Positions 16,244-24,484 of a DNA stretch of 41,142 bases are shown here, in pieces. A program made the position numbers and the translations under genes. Positions within the stretch are counted from its first letter, which is position 1, and every line of letters begins with the position of its first letter. The notes beneath the pieces were generated by a model. It searched no databases. It was not told the origin of the DNA and saw nothing but the letters and a program-made list of their open reading frames with translations. Source of the DNA: Chromatiaceae bacterium (GTDB taxonomy: Bacteria; Pseudomonadota; Gammaproteobacteria; Chromatiales; Chromatiaceae); contig JALOTB010000023.1 of the NCBI GenBank assembly GCA_025458165.1, positions 1 through 41,142 of the forward strand. Direction: 5' to 3'.

Positions 16244-16585
16244 TCAGCGCGGCGGCAGGTGCCGCGTCAGCTCCAGGCGGGCATCCTCCAACTGGCCTCG
16301 CAGCAGGCGCGCAGCCGCAAGCTGGTCGCGCAGCTCCTGGAGCTGCTCGCGCAGGACGGTCGATTCCTGCGACTGCTCGCGCATGCTGCGCAGGGCGTCG
16401 AGGTGCTGCGCAAGCTCCTGCGACTCCTTCTGCCCCGCGCCCACCCGACGCACGATCCGTTTGGGCTTGGGCGGGGGGCTGGGGGCCGCGTGCTTGCCAC
16501 TGTAGACGCGGTCCAGAACGCCCTTGATGTCGCGGCTGAGTGAAATGGCGTCGTCGCCGAGATAACGCTCGCTCTTGCTCGACAT
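16244..16585 (-). CDS. small coiled-coil protein, unknown
   Basis: A 113-residue soluble protein. The N-terminus (MSSKSERYLGDDAISLSRDI) is followed by a Pro/Lys linker (PSPPPKPKRIVRRV) and a C-terminal coiled coil at ~52-107 (STVLREQLQELRDQLAAARL). It starts about 320 bp after the rlpA end and ends 58 bp before lptF on the same strand. Function unknown; the helical tail suggests a partner-binding or oligomeric role. Confidence 0.65.
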   Translation of the reverse strand: MSSKSERYLGDDAISLSRDIKGVLDRVYSGKHAAPSPPPKPKRIVRRVGAGQKESQELAQHLDALRSMREQSQESTVLREQLQELRDQLAAARLLRGQLEDARLELTRHLPPR

Positions 16586-16744
16586 AAGCGGGAGCCCCTC
16601 CCATAACGGCCGTCCGGGCGGTCCCCCGACCGGGCACGAGACGAACCGGCGTGGGACCGGCAGGGCTCGCGCTCGGCGGGGTAGCCCGCCCAGACGACCC
16701 CACAGGCTGAGGAGCGTACCGGGGGCGGCCAGGCTCGACTGTGC

Positions 16745-16770
16745 AATCTGTCACAAAAGTGTGACAGATT
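16745..16770. promoter_or_regulatory. perfect 26-bp palindromic operator candidate
   Basis: AATCTGTCAC-AAAAGT-GTGACAGATT has perfect 10-bp arms. Its core fits TGT-N12-ACA (16749-16766), the recognition form of the PpsR/CrtJ aerobic repressor of purple bacteria, though other dimeric repressors use similar sites. It lies 160 bp upstream of the coiled-coil gene on the minus strand. It could also be a simple hairpin; no T-tract follows on either strand. Confidence 0.55.
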
Positions 16771-16797
16771 GAGGCGGGGTGCCCGGCCCTGCCCCTT

Positions 16798-16828
16798 GGG
16801 AGGACACATCGATGCGGTGCGTCCTCCC
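16798..16828 (-). terminator. hairpin downstream of rlpA
   Basis: GGGAGGAC (16798-16805) pairs perfectly with GTCCTCCC (16821-16828) around a 15-nt loop, about 78 bp after the rlpA stop. Stability is high but there is no U-run, so it would be a rho-assisted or processing hairpin. Confidence 0.4.
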
Positions 16829-16905
16829 AGGGAGCAGTGGACCGTCGTGTGCGAATCAGCGCAGTGGCGGGCCGACAATCCCGCCGGGCGCGGAAGAAAC
16901 CGGCC

Positions 16906-17304
16906 CTAGATCTTGCGCACGGGCAGCCGGACGACCTCGACCTTCACCTTGACGAGGCCCTTCTCGATCATCCCGAGGTCACGAGCGGCGCGACGCGAGA
17001 GGTCGATAACGCGGCCCTTTTTGAACGGGCCGCGGTCGTTGATTCGCACGAGGATACTCTTGCCGTTGTCGACCCGGGTGACCCGCACCGTGGTACCGAG
17101 CGGCAGGGTCTTGTGTGCGGCGGTGTAGGCGCTCTGGTCGAAGCGTTCGCCGTTCGCCGTTTTTCGGCCGTGAAAACGATCGTGGTAGAAGGATGCGATG
17201 CCGTTCTCGGTGTGGCCAGGTCCCACCTTGGCGACGGCAGCCAGGGGGAGGAAGAGGAGGAGTAGGAGCGCTAGGACCCCCGCGGATGAGCTGAAGTTGG
17301 GCAT
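16906..17304 (-). CDS. rlpA: RlpA-like double-psi beta-barrel protein (short form)
   Basis: A 132-residue exported protein from the ATG at 17304. The signal peptide covers ~1-25 ([15 protein letters not shown]). The double-psi beta-barrel has the family signatures [45 protein letters not shown] and [15 protein letters not shown]. RlpA proteins act on denuded peptidoglycan strands. The residues matching the catalytic His and Asp (in AAHKTLPLG and INDRGPF) are present. There is no lipobox Cys and no C-terminal SPOR domain, so this is the minimal soluble form. Its own promoter is visible upstream. Confidence 0.88.
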   Translation of the reverse strand: MPNFSSSAGVLALLLLLFLPLAAVAKVGPGHTENGIASFYHDRFHGRKTANGERFDQSAYTAAHKTLPLGTTVRVTRVDNGKSILVRINDRGPFKKGRVIDLSRRAARDLGMIEKGLVKVKVEVVRLPVRKI

Positions 17305-17380
17305 GATCGCCGTTCCTCTCGGTTGGTTTAGGACCGGGCCGCGAGAAAGGCGAACGGACTCGCGAGCCGATGGGGCCGCG

Positions 17381-17409
17381 AATATAAGCGATTTTGCATT
17401 TAGGGTAAA
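17381..17409 (-). promoter_or_regulatory. sigma70-type promoter of rlpA
   Basis: On the minus strand TTTACC (17409-17404), a 17-nt spacer and TATATT (17386-17381) read toward rlpA, giving a leader of about 70 nt. The -35 lies inside the inverted repeat TTAGGGT-AA-ACCCTAA (17400-17415), a candidate operator. Confidence 0.6.
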
Positions 17410-17477
17410 CCCTAATATTCCCGACCCGCACGCCGGCGGGGCCAGGCTTAGGCGACCCGGGCTCCTCAGACTTGATC

Positions 17478-19853
17478 TTACCGATCGCGTGTAACCGCAT
17501 GATAATAAGATGTTGCGGCAATCAGCGCCTGCCCGAGCGCCAGGCCGCCGTCGTTGGCAGGCACCAGGCGCTGGGCGAGCACGCCGAGCCCCCGCTGGCG
17601 AAGTCCCCCGGCGATTGCCTCGAACAAAGTACGGTTTTGAAGCACCCCACCGGAGACGGCGACGGTACCAAGGCCGCGGCAACCGGCCAGTCGCTCGGCC
17701 AGCGCGACCAGCGCCCGCGCAAGACCGGCGTGGAAGCGAGCGGCGATGGTGCCAGGTGTCACCCCCTGGGCCAGGTCATCGAGCAGACGGACCCACATCG
17801 GCGTCGGGTCGAGCACCAGGCAGCCGGCCGACTCGGTCACCGCGAAGGGATAGCCCTCGTCCGGCGCGATCGTCCTACCGGCGGCGAGCGCCTCCAGCTC
17901 GATCGCCGCCTGCCCCTCGTAAGACAGCCGCTCCCGGCAGAGGCCGACCGCCGCGGCAACGGCGTCGAAAAGCCGCCCGCAGGACGTGCTGGGCGGTGCG
18001 TTGATACCCCGATCAATCATGGTGGCCAGCACACCAAGCGGCTTGCCCGCGAGAAACGCGCTGAGATCGAGACCGGCGTAGCGTTCCCAGTAGGCCCCCC
18101 AGCCCAACAGGGTGGCGAGCTGGGCATAGGTGTTGCGCCAGGGCTCCAGGATCGCCTGGACGCCGCCCGGCATGGGCACCGGGCGGAGGTGGCCGACCCG
18201 GGTACAGGTGTGGTAGTCGGCGACCAGGAGCTCGCCACCCCACAGGGTGCCGTCCGCGCCCCAGCCGAGTCCGTCGAGCGCCATGCCGAGCACCGGGCCA
18301 CCGTCGCGCGGCCAGCCATTCTCACCCAGCACGCTCGCGATGTGGGCGTGGTGGTGCTGGACCTCGACCAGCGTCATCCCATCGCGCGCCGCCCAGTCCC
18401 GCCCGAGCTGGGAGGAACGGTAATCCGGGTGCGCGTCCACGGCGAGTACGCTAGGCCGGTGCTGGAAGAGCGCGCGGTACAGATCGATGGTTCGCGCGAA
18501 CTCCCGTGCGGTGCGCGCCTCCTCCAGGTCGCCGAGGTGCTGGGACAGCACGGCGCACCCGGCCCCGAGCAGGCAGATGGTGCTCTTGAGCTCGCCGCCG
18601 AGCGCGAGCACCGGCGGCACCTCATCGAACCCGGGCGGCAGGGGCAGAGGCTCCGGGGCGTAGCCGCGCGCCCGACGCAGCAGGCGCGGCGAGCCGTCCA
18701 TCACCCGTACCACCGAGTCGTCGACCCGGTTGACGATGCCGCGGTCATGCAGCAGCAGGAGATCCGCGATCCCACCGAGCTCGGCCACAGCGTGCGCGTT
18801 GTCGATGCACTGGGGCTCCTCGCTGAGGTTGCCGCTGGTCATCACCAGCGGTCGGTCCCAAGGCGCGAGCAGCAGGTGGTGCAACGGGCTGTAGGGCAGC
18901 ATGAAGCCCAGCAGGGTCTGTCCGGGTGCGACGGCGGGGGCGATCTCGGTAACCCCCGGCTCGGACGCCACCCGCTCGAGCAGGACGATGGGTGCGGCCG
19001 GCGCCTGCAGCAGCGCCGCCTCGCGGTCGCTCAGTCGGACATAGCGGCCGATCGTCTCCAGGTCCCGGGCCATCAGGGCGAACGGTTTGGCGAAGCGGCG
19101 CTTGCGCTGGCGCAGGCGGTCCACCGCGACCCGGTCACAGGCGTCGCAGGCGAGGTGGAAGCCGCCAACCCCCTTGATCGCAAGGATGCGACCCTCGGCG
19201 AGCAGGCGGGCGGCCGCGGCGACGGCGTCGTCGGCCCCGAGCGCTACCGGGTCGATCGGCGTCCCCGCCACATCCGCCAGCCAGACCCGCGGACCACAGA
19301 CCGGACAGGCATTGGGCTGGGCATGGAAGCGGCGGTCGGTGGGGTCGCCGTACTCCCGCTGACACTGCGGGCACATGGGGAAGGCGTCCATGCTCGTGTT
19401 GGCGCGGTCGTAGGGGATGGCCCGCACGATGGAGAGACGTGGCCCGCAGTGGGTGCAGTTGGTGAAGGGGTAGCGGTAGCGGCGATTGGCCGGGGCGCGG
19501 ATCTCGGCCGCGCAGGCCACACAGGTGGCGGCGTCGGCCACCACGCCGGTGCGCACCGTGCTCGACTCGCTCGCGACGATGCGGAACTCGCCCGGCGGCG
19601 GGCGCCCAGCGAGCGGCCCGCGCTCGATGGCGTCGATGCGCGCGAGGGGCGGGCACTGCGCCCGGAGACGCTGGCAGAACGCCTCGATCGCCCGGGCAGG
19701 CGCCCAGGCCCGGATCAGCACGCCCTCGCCGTCGTTGCGCACGTCGCCGAGCAGACCGCACTCGCGTGCGAGACGCCAGACGGTCGGGCGAAAGCCGACG
19801 CCCTGGACCAGACCACGCACTCGGATACGCTCGCCCCCAACGTTATCGGCCAT
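17478..19853 (-). CDS. hypF: HypF carbamoyltransferase for [NiFe]-hydrogenase maturation
   Basis: A 791-residue HypF, which makes the carbamoyl adenylate used for the CN ligands of the [NiFe] centre. Domains in order are: acylphosphatase (~8-95, [16 protein letters not shown] with the catalytic Arg); paired zinc fingers with C111/C114, C133/C136, C161/C164 and C183/C186; a YrdC-like domain (~200-380); and a Kae1-like carbamoyltransferase domain with [13 protein letters not shown]. All are intact and the length is normal. No other hyp or hydrogenase gene is in the window, so the maturation genes are dispersed. Its presence implies a [NiFe]-hydrogenase in the organism. HypF starts 309 bp after the pilU stop. 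Confidence 0.96.
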   Translation of the reverse strand: MADNVGGERIRVRGLVQGVGFRPTVWRLARECGLLGDVRNDGEGVLIRAWAPARAIEAFCQRLRAQCPPLARIDAIERGPLAGRPPPGEFRIVASESSTVRTGVVADAATCVACAAEIRAPANRRYRYPFTNCTHCGPRLSIVRAIPYDRANTSMDAFPMCPQCQREYGDPTDRRFHAQPNACPVCGPRVWLADVAGTPIDPVALGADDAVAAAARLLAEGRILAIKGVGGFHLACDACDRVAVDRLRQRKRRFAKPFALMARDLETIGRYVRLSDREAALLQAPAAPIVLLERVASEPGVTEIAPAVAPGQTLLGFMLPYSPLHHLLLAPWDRPLVMTSGNLSEEPQCIDNAHAVAELGGIADLLLLHDRGIVNRVDDSVVRVMDGSPRLLRRARGYAPEPLPLPPGFDEVPPVLALGGELKSTICLLGAGCAVLSQHLGDLEEARTAREFARTIDLYRALFQHRPSVLAVDAHPDYRSSQLGRDWAARDGMTLVEVQHHHAHIASVLGENGWPRDGGPVLGMALDGLGWGADGTLWGGELLVADYHTCTRVGHLRPVPMPGGVQAILEPWRNTYAQLATLLGWGAYWERYAGLDLSAFLAGKPLGVLATMIDRGINAPPSTSCGRLFDAVAAAVGLCRERLSYEGQAAIELEALAAGRTIAPDEGYPFAVTESAGCLVLDPTPMWVRLLDDLAQGVTPGTIAARFHAGLARALVALAERLAGCRGLGTVAVSGGVLQNRTLFEAIAGGLRQRGLGVLAQRLVPANDGGLALGQALIAATSYYHAVTRDR

Positions 19854-20162
19854 TGTTCGCCTGGCGGTCGTAGCGGCGAATGATCGTCACGGCCGGCGGT
19901 ACCGGGATCGCGGCGAGCGCGCGGCGCGGCGCGGGCTTGGCGCAGGACGGCAAGGGCGGACTCCTGAAGATCCAGGGGTAAGGACGTCGCAGGATACACG
20001 GCCCCCTCGCTGAGCGCGCGAGAGGCTCCGCGGTGATCACCGGGGCCTGAGGCGGCACCCCAGCGTCCTTTGGGGAGCTCGGAGTTGCCTTCCCTGGCGT
20101 CTTCGAGACGCGAGGCGAATAGGGCGGCTCGTCCTAGGGGCGGAAGGGGGTGGCGGCGCGGC
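19854..20162. other. intergenic region, no clear gene
   Basis: Between pilU and hypF on the minus strand. A 71-codon open frame (20058-19843) ends over the hypF start, but its Pro/Arg-rich sequence matches nothing known to me and there is no good ribosome site. No strong palindromes or terminator were seen. Confidence 0.45.
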
Positions 20163-21254
20163 TCAGGCGGCCCGCTCCTCGAGCACCGCGCTCCCCGCCT
20201 CCTCCAGGCGGATGCGCAGCGACAGGTCGTTGGCGGACTCGGCGTTCTCGAGCGCGGTCTCGAGCGTGATCCGCCCTTGGCGGAAGAGGTCGAACAGGGC
20301 CTGGTCGAAGGTCTGCATGCCGGGCTGCTGGCTCTCCTGCATGGCGGCGCGCAGCTCGTGCAGATCGCCCTTGCGGATCAGCTCGGCGATGTACTTGGAG
20401 ACCAGGAAGACCTCCACCGCCACCGTCAGCCTGCCGTCGACGGTCCGGATCAGGCGCTGGGAGACCACTGCCTTGAGGTTGAGGGAGAGGTCCATCAGGA
20501 GCTGGCGGTGGGCCGACTCGGGGAAGAAGTTGATGACCCGGTCCAGGGCCTGGTTGGCATTGTTCGCGTGCAGGGTCGACAGACACAGGTGGCCGGTCTC
20601 GGCGTAGGAGATCGCGTGCTGCATGACGCCCATGTCGCGGATCTCGCCGATCACGATCAGGTCCGGGGCCTCGCGCAGGGCGTTCCTCAGCGCCGCCGCG
20701 TAGGTTCGCGTGTCGAGCCCCACCTCGCGCTGGCTGACGACCGAGCGGTTGTGACGGTGGAGGAACTCAATCGGGTCCTCGATGGTGAGGATATGACCCT
20801 CCCGTTGGCTGTTGCGGTGATCAACCATCGCCGCCAGCGTGGTCGACTTGCCCGAGCCCGTCGAGCCGACCACCAGGATCAGGCCGCGTGGCTCATTGAT
20901 CAGATCCTTCAAGATCGGCGGCAGGTGCAGCTCATCGATGCTTGGGATCTCGGTGCGGATATAGCGAAACACCAGGCCGACCGAGCCGCGCTGGCGGAAG
21001 GCATTGACGCGGAAGCGCCCGACGCCCTCCACCGACATCGCCAGGTTGCACTCCCAGGTGTCTTCGAACTCGCGGATCTGCTCCTCGTTCATCAGCGAGT
21101 AGGCCGCCTGCTGCACCAGGTGCCCCGGGAGGGGCTTGTCGCCGATGGGGATCGAGCGCCGGTCGACCTTCATCATGGCCCGCGACCCGGACACCAGATA
21201 CAAGTCCGAGGCGTTCTTCTTCGCCATCAGGTTCAGGAAAGGCAGGATCTCCAC
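20163..21254 (-). CDS. pilU: type IV pilus retraction ATPase PilU
   Basis: A 363-residue PilT/PilU-type secretion ATPase that helps power pilus retraction at the inner membrane. Visible motifs are Walker A GSTGSGKST, the Asp box IEDPIEF, Walker B-type IVIGEIRD, and a His box in HLCLSTLHANNANQALDRVI. The start is GTG at 21254 (EILPFLNLMAKKNASDLYLV), chosen because AGGAG lies six bases upstream; it gives a normal PilU N-terminus. An in-frame extension to 21389 lacks support. The sequence fits PilU better than PilT (GSTGSGKSTTLAAMVDHRN, SQREVG, NFFPE). No pilT is beside it, although the two are adjacent in many gammaproteobacteria. Confidence 0.9.
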   Translation of the reverse strand: MEILPFLNLMAKKNASDLYLVSGSRAMMKVDRRSIPIGDKPLPGHLVQQAAYSLMNEEQIREFEDTWECNLAMSVEGVGRFRVNAFRQRGSVGLVFRYIRTEIPSIDELHLPPILKDLINEPRGLILVVGSTGSGKSTTLAAMVDHRNSQREGHILTIEDPIEFLHRHNRSVVSQREVGLDTRTYAAALRNALREAPDLIVIGEIRDMGVMQHAISYAETGHLCLSTLHANNANQALDRVINFFPESAHRQLLMDLSLNLKAVVSQRLIRTVDGRLTVAVEVFLVSKYIAELIRKGDLHELRAAMQESQQPGMQTFDQALFDLFRQGRITLETALENAESANDLSLRIRLEEAGSAVLEERAA

Positions 21255-21363
21255 CGCAGGCTCCTCTCGGACTCCAACTCGCCGGACGGGCACCGAAATC
21301 CTGTCAGATCCACGCCCGGATAACGGTGATGGCGAGCACAAAACGCGCCATGGCGACGTCCGC

Positions 21364-21594
21364 CTAGGTCGTCTCGCCGTTTCGAGCACGCGCCTCGTGG
21401 GCGGCGAGCAGCGCGCGCACCCGCAGCCGCAGGTAGGCCGAGACCGCGCGCCGATCGTCCCCGCGGGCGAGGCGCAGGGCGGTCTCCCAGACCTCCGGCC
21501 GCGGCTCGCCAGCCTCCAGCTCGCGCCGCGCGACCTCGAGGAGCGCCTCCTCCAGCCGCCGCGGCCGAGGTCTCGGCGGGTCGCGCCGGCTCAT
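21364..21594 (-). CDS. small unknown protein
   Basis: A 76-residue basic protein rich in Arg, Ala and Glu. The middle part (PRPEVWETALRLARGDDRRA, then VSAYLRLRVRALLAAHEARA) looks like two amphipathic helices of a small folded domain. It lies between the kinase-like gene and pilU on the same strand and may be in the same transcript. No family recognised; the coding call rests on composition and position. Confidence 0.5.
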   Translation of the reverse strand: MSRRDPPRPRPRRLEEALLEVARRELEAGEPRPEVWETALRLARGDDRRAVSAYLRLRVRALLAAHEARARNGETT

Positions 21595-21691
21595 CAGGCC
21601 ATCGCCGTGTGGACCATGGGGTCAGGCGCCAATCCTCGGGACGGGACCATCGGTCGCAGCGAGCGAGTGGCCCACCACCGCCAGGGCCGAC

Positions 21692-21705
21692 CCCGCCTCT
21701 GCGGG
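21692..21705 (-). terminator. short hairpin after the kinase-like gene
   Basis: CCCGC-CTCT-GCGGG lies 76 bp after the stop of the minus-strand kinase-like gene, with no U-run. Weak terminator candidate. Confidence 0.25.
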
Positions 21706-21780
21706 TTGCCTTCAGCCCAGAGTCCGGCGAGCCGTTCTTGCCGGCCACCTCGACGACCCGACTCGCGCGCCCCCCAGGCG

Positions 21781-23214
21781 TCAGCGCAACCAGGTCGCGC
21801 GCAGCGTCGCCCAGCCGGCACCGTCACGGTCCTCCTCGAAGCCCCCGCCCGAGAGCAGGATGCGCTCGTGGGCCGCAGCCAGTGACGGGTCATCGGCGTT
21901 GGGCGGCGCGGCGTCGTCGTGACCGACTACGAGCGTGAGCGTCTCCTCGCCGGTCGTCAGGACGAGACGGATGGTCCTGACCTGCGGACGCCGGACCAAT
22001 GCCCGGCAGGCATCCTCCAGCACCCGGTAGACGATCACCTTCAGCCCCTCGGGGACATCGCCCTCGGCGACCTCCAGCGTATGGGAGATCTCGACGCCCG
22101 GATGCAGCCGTGCCAGCTCGCGGCAGAACCAGGTGATGGTCGCGGTGAGGCCCAGCATGTCGAGGCTCGACGGGCGCAGGTTGAGCGCTAGGGTGCGCAC
22201 CTCGGCGATGGCGTCCTTGACCGCCTGGCCCATCCGGTGAAGCTGGACCCCGTCGCCCCCGTTGCCCCCCGCGACCTCTGCCGCGGCATGCTCCACATGC
22301 AGCTTCACCGCTACCAGGGTCTGCGCCACGCCCTCGTGCAGATCGAAGGCAATGCGCCGCTTCTCCTCCTCCTGGCTGTTCAGTATCCGCCCGGAGATGC
22401 GCTCCAAGGCGAGGGCGTAGTCGCGGATCTCGCTCTGCTGCCGGCTGATGGTGCGTGCCGCATAGCGCACCACCATCAGCAGGGCGAGGTAAAGCAGGGC
22501 CATGATCAGCACCCCGCCGCCGATGATCTGTGCCTGGGCGCGCTCGGTCTCGGCGACCAGATCGTTGACGTCGGTATAAAGCTCGAACACACCACGCGGG
22601 ACCGAGCCGGACTCAGGGATGACCGGCAGATAGGTCTGGATCAGGTTGTCGTCCTCGGTCTGCCTATCGAAGGGGTTGAAGGCGTCCCGATAGACCAGCT
22701 TGCTCGTCACCTGCCCGGTCATGGCGGCGGCAAAGCCGGGGTTGTCGCGCTGATCCCGGCCGATCGACGCGCGGCGGGTGGAGTAGACGACCACCCCGTT
22801 TCGGTCGTAAAGCTTGATCTTGGCGACCGAGCGGACCCCAGTCAGGCCGGCGATCTCGCGCGCAAGGGGCTCGGGCAGCGCCATCCCTGGCAGCTCGGCC
22901 GGCTCGGCGCGCGCGGCGAGGTCCAGAAACTCCAGGAGCTGCGGTTGCACCGCGTTGAGGGCGGCCTCAGCCAGCGCGAGATTGGCCGACTCACCGAGCT
23001 GCACGATCTCGCGGATCGCGACCTGCCGAAAGTGGACGGCAAGGGCCAGGGTCGCGGCGAGGATGCAGACCAGGCTGGCGATCGAGAAATAGCGGATGAT
23101 CCGAAAGGTCCCGCGCACCCCGAGCGGCGGCCGGCGTCTGAGGACCGCGCCCGCCGGGGCCGGATCGACCGTGGATTCGGGGCCGATTGGGCGCAAGGTG
23201 CGAGATCCTACCAA
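21781..23214 (-). CDS. NarX/DesK-type sensor histidine kinase with eroded ATPase domain
   Basis: About 477 residues from a TTG at 23214, chosen because it lies just after the stop of the upstream ChaN gene. Two membrane segments (~38-61 and ~229-252) flank a ~165-residue periplasmic sensor. The HisKA_3 dimerisation domain is normal, with RRIAFDLHEGVAQTL and phospho-acceptor H293. The C-terminal ATPase domain is odd. Where the family has an N-box of the form E-A-L-x-N-x-x-K-H there is VLEDACRALVRR (~395-407), lacking both Asn and the His. The D-x-G-x-G box is replaced by GHDDAAP. Only the tail ERILLSGGGFEEDRDGAGWA resembles the end of a HATPase domain. It may be a phosphatase or pseudokinase. 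No response regulator is adjacent. Confidence 0.8.
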   Translation of the reverse strand: MVGSRTLRPIGPESTVDPAPAGAVLRRRPPLGVRGTFRIIRYFSIASLVCILAATLALAVHFRQVAIREIVQLGESANLALAEAALNAVQPQLLEFLDLAARAEPAELPGMALPEPLAREIAGLTGVRSVAKIKLYDRNGVVVYSTRRASIGRDQRDNPGFAAAMTGQVTSKLVYRDAFNPFDRQTEDDNLIQTYLPVIPESGSVPRGVFELYTDVNDLVAETERAQAQIIGGGVLIMALLYLALLMVVRYAARTISRQQSEIRDYALALERISGRILNSQEEEKRRIAFDLHEGVAQTLVAVKLHVEHAAAEVAGGNGGDGVQLHRMGQAVKDAIAEVRTLALNLRPSSLDMLGLTATITWFCRELARLHPGVEISHTLEVAEGDVPEGLKVIVYRVLEDACRALVRRPQVRTIRLVLTTGEETLTLVVGHDDAAPPNADDPSLAAAHERILLSGGGFEEDRDGAGWATLRATWLR

Positions 23215-23222
23215 GGCACGCG

Positions 23223-24392
23223 TCAGCGCAGCTCGACCTCGAAGGTCAGCCGGTCCGTCCCGAGCAGCCGCTTGCGCACCACCTCCACGGGCACCTTCTC
23301 GCCCGGTCGGCCGCCGATCAGGGCGATGCGCACGTCGGAGTAGCTGGTCACCGGCTCGGAGCCGACCATCACGATACGGTCGCCCTCCTCGACGCCCGCC
23401 TCCTTGGCGCCGCTGCCGGGGGCGAAGCCCTTGACGCCGACGCCTTCGCCCGGCGACTCGGTATCGAGCATCACGCCGAGCAGGCCCGCCGGCGGCAGCT
23501 CGACCCGCTGGGGATAGAGCAGGAAGTCGGCGACCCCGGGCTCCAGCTCCCGCGTCGCCCCGCTCAGCACCACGGCCGCCTCGACCGGTGCACGGCGCAA
23601 CAGCCGCTTGGGGATGCCCTGCCCGTATTCCAGGTGACCCGTGCCGGCGAGAACGACCAGGGTCTTGTCGGGCTGCTCGGCGAGATAGCGCGCGGCGCGC
23701 TCGGCCATGACCTCGTCCCACAGGAGCTGGACGTCGAGGAAGTGCTCGAAGTCGCCGGCCTCCGATTTCGGATGGTGCTCGAACACCGCGAGCAGGCGCT
23801 TGCGGTACTCGGGGTCCTCGCGGTCGATCTCGGCGGGGACACGCGCCCGCTCCTCTGCGCTCAAGGCGCCGATCCCGCCCTCGCCCACCTTCTCCGTGAT
23901 CTCGCGCTCGATGTTGAGCGCGATCAGCGGGATACCTCGCTCACGGGCGAAGCGCAGGATGGGGCCGTAGAGCCGGTAGTCGAAGCGCCAGCGCTCGAAG
24001 TACTCGGTGCGGCGCAGCATCTCCATCTCCGAGATGCGCCCGGCGACATAGTCGTCGAGCACCGCCTGGAAGGGCTGCTGGAAGAACTCCATCCCAATCG
24101 CCAGGTCTTGGCCTCGGGTGTGGAGTCCCTCGATGATCGCGAGCTGGTTGAGGTGATCCTCGTAGCGGTCGTGGGTCTCGCCGACAAAGACCACGCGCTT
24201 GCCGGCCAGCCGATCGACCAGCCCGGGGATGTCCTTGAGCGCGGCGAGGTCAACCACCGCGGTGTGGGTGTCGGCGAGCGGCTCGCTGCCGGCCTCTCCG
24301 GACGGGGCCTCCGTGTGGGCGAAGGACAAGACGGCCGCCGCGACCAAGACCAGGGCAGTAGCGGCGCGCAACGAGGGGTGGGCTCTAGGCAC
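23223..24392 (-). CDS. ChaN-family haem-binding protein with C-terminal PDZ domain
   Basis: About 389 residues from a GTG at 24392; a TTG at 24419 would add nine residues. A signal peptide or anchor (RAATALVLVAAAVLSFAH) is followed by a ChaN (DUF399) domain at ~45-270, with FVGETHDRYEDHLNQL, GMEFFQQPFQ and VVLAGTGHLEYG. A PDZ domain follows at ~295-385 (LLGVMLDTESPGEGVGVKGF, GSGAKEAGVEEGDRIVMV). Characterised ChaN proteins bind haem at the membrane and are linked to iron uptake. It is divergent from an M1 peptidase gene and upstream of the kinase-like sensor. Confidence 0.85.
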   Translation of the reverse strand: MPRAHPSLRAATALVLVAAAVLSFAHTEAPSGEAGSEPLADTHTAVVDLAALKDIPGLVDRLAGKRVVFVGETHDRYEDHLNQLAIIEGLHTRGQDLAIGMEFFQQPFQAVLDDYVAGRISEMEMLRRTEYFERWRFDYRLYGPILRFARERGIPLIALNIEREITEKVGEGGIGALSAEERARVPAEIDREDPEYRKRLLAVFEHHPKSEAGDFEHFLDVQLLWDEVMAERAARYLAEQPDKTLVVLAGTGHLEYGQGIPKRLLRRAPVEAAVVLSGATRELEPGVADFLLYPQRVELPPAGLLGVMLDTESPGEGVGVKGFAPGSGAKEAGVEEGDRIVMVGSEPVTSYSDVRIALIGGRPGEKVPVEVVRKRLLGTDRLTFEVELR

Positions 24393-24484
24393 GGGCGTCT
24401 CGCTAGCGAGGGGTGGCAACGCTCGGCATTATGAACCATTCGCGCTGGGCGCGACCAAACGCGGGACACCAACCGGAGGACCCT

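Larger units (their letters stand above)
16586..16905. other. intergenic region with two strong palindromes
   Basis: No gene is seen between rlpA and the coiled-coil gene. It contains the 26-bp palindrome at 16745-16770 and the hairpin at 16798-16828, listed separately; the remainder shows nothing recognisable. Confidence 0.6.

Noticed and set aside
17472..19883. 803-codon plus-strand open frame across the hypF locus
   Set aside because: It is the antisense of a complete hypF with all domains and cysteines. Long antisense frames are expected at this GC content, and it has no recognisable domain.
23215..23721. N-terminal extension of the kinase-like frame
   Set aside because: This Arg/Gly-rich stretch is a shadow of the ChaN-PDZ gene; the kinase begins after that gene's stop.
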